From: Mytilus trossulus
Taxonomy: Eukaryota; Mollusca; Bivalvia; Mytilida; Mytilidae
Reading direction: 5' to 3'
DNA: 64,000 nt
NCBI RefSeq assembly: GCF_036588685.1
Contig: NC_086380.1
Span: forward strand, 66,104,180-66,168,179
Below are positions 1 through 9,694 of this stretch, in pieces; positions within the stretch are counted from its first letter, which is position 1; each line of letters begins with the position of its first letter. The notes below the pieces were generated by a model. That model did no database searches, was not told the origin of the DNA, and worked only from the letters and a program-made list of their open reading frames with translations. Both the position numbers and the translations under genes were made by a program.

Positions 1-106
1 ATTGAGATCTAATCTTATATTTTACTAGACTGATAAATATATTTTTTTTTTAGAAGAATGAAAAATTCGGGAAATTTTCCCGATTTAAAAAAAAATCAAT
101 CTTAAG

Positions 107-1077
107 CTGGGGTCACACATTCACGATTTTTACTACCGTCCTCGACAGGACCATTCCCGATTAAAATGTATCAAAAGTCTGATCAAGATTCTGTGAATCG
201 TGGATGGAAATTCAAACTTAAATCAAAATTTGTAAAAAAAAAAAAATTTGATCACGACAACAATCAGATAGTGTTCAGGAAGCGACGATATTCAACCGTT
301 TCTAAGCGAATTAGTACCGATAATCCCGTTCTGAAGCCGCTTCTAACCCGATTTGTATTTTTCGCCAGGTAAAATTCGACCGAGTATGTCACGACTTCGT
401 CCCGACTCTACCGAACGTAATCCGACAGAGATCAGACAGTGACCGACGCTGACGGAAGATATCCGTTAGAAAACTATCGACATATTCGGGATGATCAGGT
501 ACTGACGGAACGTAATCCTATCACGGTCCGCTCTATCACATTGCAAACGGCTTTGTCTGGTCTCAGTCGTATTGTATTCTGTAATTATCGGGACTCTGAC
601 GTGGGTATCATTGATTAATTTCGTATTAATAACGGGACTGTTTCGGCAAAAAAACGGTTCGCAATCGACAAGATCTGGATGCAATCTGGACTCAATCGGC
701 AGAAAAACAACTATGAAAAATTACTCCAGATCATTCCCGTTCCACAAGACACCGTCCAGAATACAGTCATTGTTCGGAATTCGATCCGATACAGCAGAAT
801 CTGTCACGACATAGCCACGATTGTAATCCGACTAGACAAAATCGGCTGAGTTGTCCCGAATGTTACGGGACGCACCTAACTGTCGGGGTGCTTTGCCGAA
901 CTATTCGGACCCTTCCCGACCCATAAGAATCTGTTACGAACTCAAACGACTGTGTTCAGACAATGATAGGACATTCCAGATAATTGAGGATACTAATCCG
1001 ACTTTTTCACTTTTCGTGTCGTATTGCTGTCTGATCTCAAACGGGAGCAATAATCAGCAATGTGTGAACCCCGCATT
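107..1077. mobile_element. Inverted-repeat element filled with degenerate short motifs
   Basis: The left end reads GCTGGGGTCACACATT and the right end, on the other strand, reads GCGGGGTTCACACATT, so the block has short terminal inverted repeats about 970 bp apart. The interior is richer in GC and CpG than its surroundings and is made of recurring fragments such as CCCGA, TCCGAC, CGGGAC and GATC in both orientations. The open frames inside it have no recognisable protein content. It is best read as a non-autonomous DNA element; its superfamily is unknown and I could not fix a target-site duplication. Confidence 0.55.
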
Positions 1078-1379
1078 ATTAATTTTTCTACCGTAATTGG
1101 GGACTTCGTCCCAATATTATACTTTTACTGTTAAGTCTGTTCTTTTGTTGTATCTACTTTACGTGACTCTGCATTTATGTATGCCGTCATACTTTGAACG
1201 ACAAAATTATTTTATGTCTACCTTTGAGAATTTCAAACGCGCAATTTTACACCAGTACTGAAAACCTGCCATCCTTTTCGGGTAGACTTTACATAGATAA
1301 ATAAAAACGTATAAGATAAACAAAATGAGGATGTTAAATTTGATGTATGCCATTTTGTGCTTCTTCGTTACATTTGTTA
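1078..1379. other. No gene recognised
   Basis: AT-rich sequence between the inverted-repeat element and repeat family A. I see no coding frame or repeat here. It lies upstream of the first TLR and may include its promoter or non-coding first exon. Confidence 0.5.
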
Positions 1380-1700
1380 TTTTTATAGTGATAAAGATGA
1401 TAACATAATGTTGACTGCTGTACCCCTTTTTATGACATTTTTACTCTTTCAGTACGTTTGTTTTGTTCACGCATCGTTGACAATGTAATGAAATGCGACT
1501 GACATACAAGTGAGAGGTTTAGCTAGCTATAAAACCAGGTTCAATTCACCATTTTCTACATTAAAAAATGCCTGTACCAAGTCAGGAATATGACAGTTAT
1601 TGTCAATTCGTTTGATGTGTTTGGACTTTTGATTTTGCCTTTTGATTTTGATCTTTCCGTTTTGAAATTTCCTTGGAGTTCAGTATTTTTGTGTTTTTAC
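1380..1700 (+). repeat. Dispersed repeat family A, copy 1
   Basis: The block contains the phrases GTGAGAGGTTTAGCTA, AAAACCAGGTTCAA and CCTGTACCAAGTCAGGAA in this order. The same order recurs at 33851-34372, 42222-42505, 42880-43205 and, in part, 62080-62215. It sits inside the 5'UTR intron of the first TLR gene. The family shares its CCTGTACCAAGTCAGGAA core with family J. Confidence 0.75.
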
Positions 1701-1787
1701 TTTTTTTTCTAATAGCCAAGAATTGCAAAAAAATAATCAACCAATTTCATATAATTATTCATGATCTTGTAGCAAGCATGTGTAATT

Positions 1788-1803
1788 TTCTTTTCTCTTA
1801 CAG
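1788..1803 (+). other. Splice acceptor of a 5'UTR intron (TLR 1)
   Basis: A pyrimidine-rich TTTTCTTTTCTCTTACAG ends 11 bases before the start codon. The second TLR has the same layout (TTTTTCCTTACAG, six bases before its ATG). This supports a non-coding first exon upstream in both genes; the donor sites were not located. Confidence 0.75.
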
Positions 1804-1814
1804 AAACAACGAGT

Positions 1815-4325
1815 ATGTTGCCGCTGTTATTATTTATCACATGTGTTCACGTTGTTAATTGTCAACGCTGTAAAATCATTTACGGCAGTTTCAAAACAGC
1901 CGATTGTCGTAGACTTCATTTAAGGGAAATTCCACAAAACCTATTGGAAGACATTGATGCATTGGACCTTGGTGAAAACAGCTTTGTGACAATTGCGAAT
2001 GAATCTTTCAGTCGTTATAGCAACTTAAAAGTTCTAAAACTAGATACATGCAACATAAAAAGCGTAGAGTCAGAAGCATTTAAGGGTTTGTGGAAGCTTG
2101 AAATCTTATCATTGGCTAATAATTCTCTCAATATATCAACCAATGATGGGTTATTCATTTTACGTAACATACCAAACATTATTGACCTTGACTTTAGTTC
2201 AAATATGGAAATGGCTGATAAAACTGGACATTTGTTGTATCCAGGAGCGGCATTTCAACACTTGAAAAGACTACAACACTTGACCATTGATCTCTACGGA
2301 CATCCTGTTTTTGGACCTGAATTCAAACATTTACCTTTAAAGTATATCAAGTTCAAGAGCTGTCATCTTAAAAATTTAAGAAATGACACATTCAAAAACT
2401 TTCCAGCTACTTTGTCAGAAATTCATTTTTCGAAATGTCTTTCTATCCAAACTTCCCAAATCGGAGTTAATGTATTGCAACCGTTTAGCGCGCTTTCTAT
2501 TCTTGACTTGTCATGGACTTGTGTTACTTTAACAAAAGGATTGGAATTAATGTATCCACTTGTAAACAGAATAATGCATTTGGTAGATCTATCACACATG
2601 CTTAATCCAAGGACAAACAAATTTGTTATACCTAATACCATCATCCTGACAGCGGAAATGATGAAACATCTGAACACTATGTGCATTCAAATTCTAAACT
2701 TGGCTGATAACAACATTGTAGATATTCTACCGCGCTCATTGTTTGGATCAGAACATCTGGAATGCCTTGAACATCTCGATTTATCAGGCAATCGCTTCGG
2801 ACTTTCTTCTCTAAAATTTGAACTACCGTTTAACACTCCTAAACTTTCAAATCTTAGAGTTTTTGATTTTTCATACTTGGCGTTAACATATTTGGATGCA
2901 GTTTACATGCCAACAAATACCAGTGCGGATCAATATCACTCGCGTACCAAACAGAAAAGGAAACATGACTATTGTGAAGGTGAAACTTCCGTCAATGTAA
3001 CTATTCCACCAAAACTCGAAGTATTGCGTATAACACATGTTTTAGGTGCGCCTCCCTTTCCACAATTAACGCTAAATAACATCACTAGTTTACGATACTT
3101 AGATATGTCTTATTACGATATCAAGTGCTTTCCTGACATCTTTTTGTATAATCGAGACATACGGTTGGAATACTTAGACATATCAGGAATTGATTGTGAA
3201 CATTACTTCAAGAAGAAAAACCTACCTTACTTTCCTGTTCTTAAGGAACTGTACATGAGGGATGCACATTTCTATCGTGCTATAGATAAGAACATAAATA
3301 TATTTAAAAATACTCCAACTTTAGAGCGTTTGGATTTAGATTCAAACTATATGTTTACTTTGCCATCATCATTCATAATGCATTTGGACCAATTAATTCA
3401 CTTACGACTTTCAGAAAATCGCCTGAGTCATATTCCTACTGCCATTACATATCTGACAAGACTTAAAACGCTAAATTTGAAAGGGAACAGAATATTTACT
3501 CTCTACCCTGAGTTTACTTCATGGCTTGATGCGCAGCAAGTAAAACTTGGATGTTTTTCACTGAAGATACGAAAAAATGATTTTTCTTGTTCGTGTGAAA
3601 ACAGAAAATTTGTTCGATGGTTGAATAGTACGATGGTACATTTGGACAATAAGACTTACTATTGTCGATTGAGCAATGGATCTTCAAGTAACACTAACAC
3701 GGTTTTAATGAATTACCATGATATATTTAGTAATTGCGATGCTTTCGTCTGGTTACGAGTTGGTGTAATACTTTTGGTCTCGTTTTTTATTGTTCTTCTT
3801 CCTACTATAGTAATATACAACTTCCGATGGAGAATTATATTTTTCTGCTACCGGAAGTTTCGAGGAATTGTGGAGAACAGCTTGAAGTTAAATTATGATT
3901 ATGACGTATTTATTTCTTACGGATATGATGGATACACATGGGTTCTTGAGACTTTAATGGAGCAACTGGAAACAAAATGGGGTTTTCGCGTATGTATAGA
4001 AGATAAAAATTTCATAAGTGGCAGATCGACATTTGAACAAATAGGTATTGCTATAAACAGAAGTCGCCAAATCATTTTTGTCGTGACTTCCGATTTTATG
4101 TCTAAACCTTTTGCCGCGTATGAAATAGACCGGACAAAAGAAGCGAGATCATCACGTTCGCTACAGAATATAATCGTTATTGCCCTGGATATAAACATTG
4201 AAGACATACCACGAGAATTACAGTCACTATGGAGTGATGTTGTTGTTATTGAATGGCCTCGACATTCGGATGATGTTAATTTGGCTTTAGACAATTTGAA
4301 AACAAGACTTCTGCTGAATTTTTGA
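1815..4325 (+). CDS. Toll-like receptor 1 (single-exon, LRR-TM-TIR)
   Basis: Encodes an 836-residue type I membrane receptor. A hydrophobic signal peptide occupies residues 1-16 (MLPLLLFITCVHVVNC). Leucine-rich repeats run from about 40 to 585 and are closed by one cysteine-rich LRRCT cap at about 588-641 (FSCSC ... YYCRL ... NC). One transmembrane helix at about 645-667 is followed by a basic stop-transfer stretch. The TIR domain covers about 695-832, with box 1 YDVFISYGYDG. A single C-terminal cysteine cluster is the vertebrate-like TLR pattern. The loop that normally reads RDxxPG here reads DKNFISG, so the signalling proline is absent. The start was chosen for the signal peptide and the splice acceptor just upstream. 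It is a close paralogue of the receptor at 17157. TLRs sense microbial ligands and recruit MyD88-type adaptors; the ligand here is unknown. Confidence 0.96.
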   Translation: MLPLLLFITCVHVVNCQRCKIIYGSFKTADCRRLHLREIPQNLLEDIDALDLGENSFVTIANESFSRYSNLKVLKLDTCNIKSVESEAFKGLWKLEILSLANNSLNISTNDGLFILRNIPNIIDLDFSSNMEMADKTGHLLYPGAAFQHLKRLQHLTIDLYGHPVFGPEFKHLPLKYIKFKSCHLKNLRNDTFKNFPATLSEIHFSKCLSIQTSQIGVNVLQPFSALSILDLSWTCVTLTKGLELMYPLVNRIMHLVDLSHMLNPRTNKFVIPNTIILTAEMMKHLNTMCIQILNLADNNIVDILPRSLFGSEHLECLEHLDLSGNRFGLSSLKFELPFNTPKLSNLRVFDFSYLALTYLDAVYMPTNTSADQYHSRTKQKRKHDYCEGETSVNVTIPPKLEVLRITHVLGAPPFPQLTLNNITSLRYLDMSYYDIKCFPDIFLYNRDIRLEYLDISGIDCEHYFKKKNLPYFPVLKELYMRDAHFYRAIDKNINIFKNTPTLERLDLDSNYMFTLPSSFIMHLDQLIHLRLSENRLSHIPTAITYLTRLKTLNLKGNRIFTLYPEFTSWLDAQQVKLGCFSLKIRKNDFSCSCENRKFVRWLNSTMVHLDNKTYYCRLSNGSSSNTNTVLMNYHDIFSNCDAFVWLRVGVILLVSFFIVLLPTIVIYNFRWRIIFFCYRKFRGIVENSLKLNYDYDVFISYGYDGYTWVLETLMEQLETKWGFRVCIEDKNFISGRSTFEQIGIAINRSRQIIFVVTSDFMSKPFAAYEIDRTKEARSSRSLQNIIVIALDINIEDIPRELQSLWSDVVVIEWPRHSDDVNLALDNLKTRLLLNF

Positions 4326-4382
4326 GACACTCTTGATGCATGTTCACGTATTTGGTTTAAAGGGACAGAATGAGAAATACTA

Positions 4383-4495
4383 AATAAATTGTATTGTTCA
4401 TGTGTAAGCTGATACAACAAAATCAAAGTGTTTAAATCTTAAATTTTAACTGCATGACATTTAAACAGAGAGCAATAATGTTAGAGCTAAATAAA
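4383..4495 (+). terminator. Candidate poly(A) signals of TLR 1
   Basis: AATAAA occurs at 4383-4388 and again at 4490-4495, about 60 and 165 bases after the stop codon. Either could define the mRNA 3' end. Confidence 0.5.
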
Positions 4496-4522
4496 AGAGA
4501 ATATACAACCAAATTTATCTAC

Positions 4523-4697
4523 TCGTTTGAATTGTTTTACATTGTCTTATCGGGGCCTTTTATAGCTGACTATGCGGTATGGGCTTTGCTCATTGTTGAA
4601 GGCCGTACGGTGACCTAAAGTTGTTAATGTTTGTGTTATTTTGGTCTTTTGTGGATAGTTGTCTCATTGGCAATCATACCACATCTTCTTTTTTATA
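4523..4697 (+). repeat. Dispersed repeat family B, copy 1
   Basis: Carries TTTTATAGCTGACTATGCGG, GGCCGTACGGTGACCTA and GTTGTCTCATTGGCAATCAT. Other copies are at 6628, 10655, 11706, 27396 (-), 30025, 33500 and 50553. The consistent 3' end (CACATCTTCTTTTTTATA) suggests a SINE-like or other short non-autonomous element. Confidence 0.75.
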
Positions 4698-4769
4698 TTC
4701 TCCAATAAATATTTTTTTAACTGACCACAGTATCTGTATTGTAATCAGAGTGGCTATATAGTTAAAGAG

Positions 4770-5030
4770 ACTTAGAGCCGTGGTTTAGGGGTTAGTGCAT
4801 CGGACTACTAACACAAAAGGTTCCGGGTTCGATTCCCGTTCGGGATGAACATTTCAGGAATAAAATTGAGAATCGAAATGGGGAATGTGTCAAAGAGACA
4901 ACAACCCGACCATAGAAAAAAACAACAACAGAAGGTCACCAACAGGTCTTCAATGTAGCGTAAGATTCCCACACCCGGAGGTGTCCTTCAGCTGGCCCCT
5001 AAACAAATATATACTAGTTCAGTGAACTCG
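4770..5030 (+). mobile_element. tRNA-derived SINE (family C) with promoter head
   Basis: The head (4770-4850) resembles a tRNA: an A-box-like TGGTTTAGGGGTTAGTGC and a canonical B box GGTTCGATTCC. The body follows (GGAATGTGTCAAAGAGACAA, then CACCAACAGGTCTTCAAT and CAGCTGGCCCCTAAACA). The body recurs at 14245, 33924, 40670, 50232 and 58815, mostly without the head. The tRNA fold is imperfect, so this is a pol III promoter on a SINE and not a working tRNA gene. Confidence 0.75.
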
Positions 5031-5275
5031 ATTTTCGGCTCTCCCTTGACACCATTTGCATGGTATGGTCTTAAGGAAACGATGATAGTCAGTCGGAAGG
5101 GGACGATAAATGCATGGCTGACCCGTGTAAAGAGAGAGCCATATCTCTTGCACGTTAAATACGCCCTTGTAGATTTCGAAAAAGAGTAGGCTAATGCCGC
5201 TACAAGGCAGCACTCGCACCCGCAAAGTGGAAAGATATTGATATAAGTTGCAAAACTTGTTTCCCAATCCACTAT
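5031..5275 (+). repeat. Dispersed repeat family I, + copy
   Basis: About 240 bp. It matches the reverse complement of about 39895-40110, sharing ATGGTCTTAAGGAAACGAT-like, CTGACCCGTGTAAAGAGAGA-like and GGCAGCACTC blocks. The open frames on its reverse strand are not convincing proteins. Confidence 0.65.
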
Positions 5276-6205
5276 AAATAAATATGTTTAAACTAAACTA
5301 AACTATAGTTAAAGCAGACTCCATCATTCGTTTAAATTGCTTCAATGCTTAAATTAAAATATACATTCAGTCTTCCTTGAGTATTAACAAGTTGTTAAAT
5401 AAAAATCACCTTTCACTCATATTGATCAAAATTGTCGTCACCAAAAACATGAATATAAGAAGAAGAGGCCTATACGTTAAATGAGACAACAATCAAATCA
5501 CACTTAACAACACGTTTTCAGATCAATATTATATCTTCTATAATTTCCATACATTTTATTTTACAAAAGCTGTGAGTGTTGACAAATTATCCAAGATCTG
5601 TAAAGAATACCAGATTCTCCATATGGCATATATATTAAAATGAGTTAAATTAAGATACATTAACATTTCAGACTTGGTACTTGTAACAAGCTTATGACAA
5701 TGTGACGGGTTTGACTAATTTTTACTAAGATTAAAATTCACATGTTCGCCTTATATTATCATCTTAATCGGTGGACTAACAATAAGGACATAAAAAAACC
5801 CATACAAAACATTTATTAACGAAAAAGCACATAACTGTTTTTATGACGGCATATATATATATAAAAAAAAAAAACAAGAACAAGAACTAACAGCACTTTA
5901 ATGATTACAAGTAAAAGAAACAATATTACTGATTGTGAGCAGTAATTTAAAACAAGCTTAAAGTTAATTAAATCATGTGGTCTAACATATAGTTAATATG
6001 ATGCATGTGGTGTAAATATTCTTTTACGATCCAAGGGGAATTCGGGTTAAACATTCGACAGCAAAATACAGACTTAACATCTCGGGGAACCTAATTAAAC
6101 GTTGTATAAATTATCAGCATGATCAAAGCAAGATTTGATGGAAAAATAAAATAAAGTTGTAACAATGTCCAGATTAAGATCTAATAAACGTTCACTTAAA
6201 TTTTT
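5276..6205. other. No gene recognised
   Basis: AT-rich sequence with a short TA/A-rich tract near 5850-5880. I see no coding frame, RNA gene or named repeat in it. Confidence 0.5.
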
Positions 6206-6328
6206 GGGTAAAACTTCATCACCTTTGCTATAAATTATAATCATGAAGGATAATTCACTGGTAATGTGGGTAAAACTTCATCACCTTTGCTATAAATTAT
6301 AATCATGAAGGATAATTCACTGGTAATG
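6206..6328 (+). repeat. 62-bp tandem duplication
   Basis: Two adjacent, essentially identical units begin at 6206 and 6268, each starting GGGTAAAACTTCATCACC and ending CACTGGTAATG. The near-identity implies a recent duplication. Confidence 0.9.
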
Positions 6329-6627
6329 ATCTGTGATTTTGTGTCCTTTGGGTTGCTACATACAGCTTATGATCTATACTATATCTAATATTAAAAGCTC
6401 GTTCTTTTTGTATGCAATTTGGTCTAGACTATTGCAATACGTATCTTGAATTTGGCGGCCATATTGGATTTTTTTTTCGTGGCTCCATATCTGAATTTTG
6501 TCTATACCCCTTAATCTTTCACTATGCCAAGTTTCATGCTTTTACCATAAAGTGATCAATTATTCTGATATCCGCTGGACTATTACCTGCATACTATTGT
6601 ATTACAAATTATTTCCAGGACCAGGTA

Positions 6628-6804
6628 TTCCCGTTTGAATGGTTTTACACTAGTAATTTTGGGGCCCTTTATAGCTTGTTGTTCGGTGTGAGCCAAGGCT
6701 CCGTGTTGGAGGCCGTACTTTAACCTATAATGGTTTAATTTTTAAATTGTTATTTGGATGGAGAGTTGTCTCATTGGCACTCACACCACATCTTCCTATA
6801 TCTA
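6628..6804 (+). repeat. Dispersed repeat family B, variant copy
   Basis: Diverged subtype of family B with TTTATAGCTTGTTGTTCGG and GAGAGTTGTCTCATTGGCAC. It is close to the copy at 30025-30205, so these two form a subfamily. Confidence 0.7.
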
Positions 6805-7554
6805 TAGTTATTTTTAAATTAAATTTCAAAATATCCTTTCTTTGCCTTTTCCCCTTCTAGGAGTGGGTAATAGCAAAAAGGTACTTACAAAAACAAATCT
6901 TGTCATTTAAGGTATCAATGTATATTCTTGTTCTGTCATTGAAAGGTGTAAACTTTCCACTTGCACAATACACCACTGTACATTCAATCATGGACCATTC
7001 CCAATACAACTGACCACTCAAAATTTCTCTTGCCAATTTCACATTTAAATCAAAGAAGAGTGGCACTATTCATAATTACCCGCAATGTAACGTGTTTCGG
7101 AGGACTTAACAAATTTAACTACGTTTTTTTTTCTAAAATAGAAAAATATAAAAACCATACAGCATTTCTCATGCACCATACACTGTTCCCCATACACCAT
7201 ACACGTTCAATTTGGTCAATTTACACATTTCAAGGATTGTACTATAAATTTCATTTTTGCGCTTACATTTCTTTTCGCACCTTTCCTGTTGTTCACACCC
7301 ATTGGAAAAAGGGAAATCCCGAACATTTTAACCACAGGTCTTAAAATGCGATTTTTGTAAAAAAAATTAATATAACACTGAGAAGGCTACCATGCATTAA
7401 ATTGGTTCCTGGTTTGGGAGATACATAATTTCAAACATTCTCGAATTCCTGATGTTAAATATAACAATTTATAGTAAAAAATGTAGAAATTTAAACGGTT
7501 CGTGGAACATTCAAATATGTAGATTATTTAAGTCAAATAGTTCGTGAAATGTCT
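6805..7554. other. No gene recognised
   Basis: Between repeat B and the 3' end of the BAF-like gene. It holds a local CACCATACAC repetition at about 7170-7205. No coding content was recognised; the start would be 3'UTR of the - strand gene. Confidence 0.45.
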
Positions 7555-7698
7555 TCATAGATGTTGGTCAGCCCATTCTTTGAATGCATTGAATGCATCA
7601 GTCTGTAATCCATCGTTCATTCCAAATGACTGAAAATATGTTTTGCATTTTTTTCTGTCCAAATCACGTACTAAACATTGGCCGAAAAGCTGTTGTGC
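7555..7698 (-). CDS. BAF-like gene, exon 2
   Basis: Contains 47 codons and a TGA stop, entered after the acceptor ACAATTTTAG. It encodes AQQLFGQCLV at the start and FKEWADQHL at the end, the conserved C-terminal half of BAF. This exon is too short to be found by simple ORF length. Confidence 0.75.
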   Translation of the reverse strand, partial: AQQLFGQCLVRDLDRKKCKTYFQSFGMNDGLQTDAFNAFKEWADQHL

Positions 7699-8521
7699 CT
7701 AAAATTGTAAAAAAAACATTTTCTTTTAAAAACATTTAGTAGCCATGTGTGCCATACAAACTGCATCATTTGTTGAAAACCCCTGGATACGATCACGACC
7801 CGCTGTCTTAAGACAAATTTATGAACGATTTTTGTCAATTTTATGTGCTTCTTTTACAAATGTTCACCTATTTGAAAGAATTCAATCAGTAATATTTCAG
7901 AAAATAAGAGATATAGACATATTTTTATTTTATTTTTCAGATATAATTTAACAAGCAAGTTGCATGCAAAATTTTATCAAAATCTGTTACATAGCCCATT
8001 TTTTTCCCACTTGAACTTAAAACCTGTCCTCGTCCAGAATTAGATCGAATTAGATAACATATGGACGCTAAACATATTGTTTTTGTAATAGAATATTGGG
8101 TGCACCGGCAGATTTTTATATTAATCTTTTGTTCCTGGCAAAAAAAGATTTTTTTTCTCTTTTCTTTTTTTTGAGGGGAGGATTTATGTCTTACGTGCTT
8201 CAACAAAAAAATAATTGATGGCCAATACAGCTGCATTTTTTTTTTAAATTGCAACTAAAAAAATAAAATGCCAAGACGCTTGATTGTTTTATTGACCCCA
8301 TATTCTACTTTGTTTAATCTATTACTACATATTGAGACAAAAACGTATTTACTCACATTAGTAATTCCTTTCCGAGCAAGACTGGTTTTTGTCACTGTAC
8401 CGATTCCTGGCACCTTTTCTACTCCTATACCTTGCATAGACCTGCACACAAAACTAATATGTTTCGCTGTTGGTGTCACCTCTTCAAAAGACATGTATTG
8501 TTTTTGCATTTTCGTTGCCAT
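7555..8521 (-). CDS. Barrier-to-autointegration-factor-like protein, two exons
   Basis: Reading the - strand, exon 1 (8521 to 8357) joins exon 2 (7698 to 7555) across a 658-bp intron with a GTGAGT donor and a TTTTAG acceptor, both in phase 0. The product is 102 residues, or 93 if translation starts at Met10, close to the roughly 89 residues usual for BAF. It aligns almost without gaps to the BAF fold: a KHxxFV start, the helix-hairpin-helix glycine turn VPGIG, a GQCL core strand, and a FKEWADQHL ending that matches BAF's LREWCDxFL. BAF proteins are small dimers that bridge double-stranded DNA and bind LEM proteins at the nuclear envelope. Sequence divergence is high, so it may be a specialised paralogue. 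Both exons are open and spliceable, so I do not call it a pseudogene. Confidence 0.78.
7800..8022 (+). repeat. Fragment of foldback family G in the BAF-like intron
   Basis: Matches the right arm of the large foldback element at 43225-44703, sharing GAATTCAATCAGTAATATTT and ACATAGCCCATTT. It was probably inserted into the intron after the gene formed. Confidence 0.65.
8357..8521 (-). CDS. BAF-like gene, exon 1
   Basis: Contains 55 codons from ATG at 8521 to the donor AAT|GTGAGT. It encodes the N-terminal helices and the HhH turn (VEKVPGIGTVTKTSL). Alternative in-frame methionines at residues 5 and 10 could be the true start; Met10 gives the more typical BAF length. Confidence 0.75.
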
Positions 8522-8522
8522 T

Positions 8523-9394
8523 ATGCAAAAGATGATTATGAGACGCTGTAATTAAAACAAACACACGTGTGTTAGACCATTGGTCACTGATTATAGCTAT
8601 GGTCAATACATGTACCTTATCGATATTTATTCCATTCCTGTTAAGTTCTGAAATTACACAATTTTTTAAACCAGTTGAAGCTATATTGGTCTCTGTTTAA
8701 GCACTGTACTGTGCTTTGTTTTTGCAACACTTGACCCAAACTGTTTTTGGAACACTTGACCCAAATAGGAAGTTGCCTAAATGACTCCCCCCCACCGATC
8801 GGACTGATAAGCGATAAGTTGTTTGTGGTTGCTGTGCTTTTATAAGTTCAGTGTATTATCAACTATACTTCTCAACCCGAACTTGATTATGTTGTCTGCA
8901 ATCGCGTGAGATTGTAAAGGCCGTAATTTGGATTTTATCTAAAAGTATTTGTGACCGACAAAATAGTTAAACTGATACAGTTTTTTTTAAGTATATCATC
9001 TACAAATCATAGCAAGTATCTTTTCGGTCAAAAACTGGTTCCCTGACCTATATTTGTTTGGCTCTGGCAACGAGAGGGACTCAGATACCCGTATGTTGCA
9101 AGGGAGAGAACCACCTAGTGCTAGTTCATTTATATAATACTTTAATTTTGCAAGTGCATAAAATATATATTGTGCGTTACAAAATGGAAACGTTTATATC
9201 AAACCAATACGGAATAATAACCGTGTTGCAATTATATTTCACTTAAGTCCCTCAATAAACCTGAAGTTACTGATATATTTTATGCTAATAACGTATATAG
9301 TGCTTTAACATTAGCAATCACGCACGGCATATCCAGAGTAAATGAATACTAAGGGAACGGAAGAAGTCCATTTTATTTAAGGACAAATTTTGTT
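8523..9394. other. No gene recognised; upstream of the BAF-like gene
   Basis: The part next to 8521 should include the promoter of the - strand BAF-like gene, but I see no clear TATA box. A short direct repeat around ACACTTGACCCAAA is at about 8728-8765. No other coding content was recognised. Confidence 0.4.
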
Positions 9395-9508
9395 TATTAA
9401 AGGTTCATGTGTCATGTTTTATCGACTCGTCTTGGACATGTTGAACATACATGAAATGTTTGCCACTGGACGTTAGACAAACAACAATCAATCAATCTTC
9501 TTTTCATG
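9395..9508 (+). repeat. Short dispersed-repeat-like segment
   Basis: Reads TCGTCTTGGACATGTTGAAC and ATGTTTGCCACTGGACGTTA, then an AACAATCAATCAATC tail. This resembles a short interspersed repeat with a simple-repeat tail as found in mussel genomes. There is only one copy in the window, so the call rests on recollection. Confidence 0.35.
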
Positions 9509-9694
9509 AAAACAAAAATGCGATGACTTAACACCTCTTCTTTTATATTGAACCGGCCGTCCGCCCTTTAATCGACCAACAAGATTCGTTCTTAAAATTT
9601 ATAAAAACGCTGACATCGAAATACACTGCGTGTAAACACACGAAGGGGTAATTAACTTAAATTACAAAAAAAGTTTAACTTTTGTGTTAATTAA

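Noticed and set aside
3917-4426. 169-codon - strand frame over the TLR 1 TIR domain
   Set aside because: Antisense shadow of a clear coding sequence.
4771-4846. Possible tRNA gene
   Set aside because: The B box is good, but the acceptor and anticodon stems do not pair well and the sequence runs directly into a dispersed SINE body.
4988-5272. Two overlapping - strand frames of 82-94 codons
   Set aside because: They lie in repeat family I, which recurs at 39895-40110 with the frame broken.
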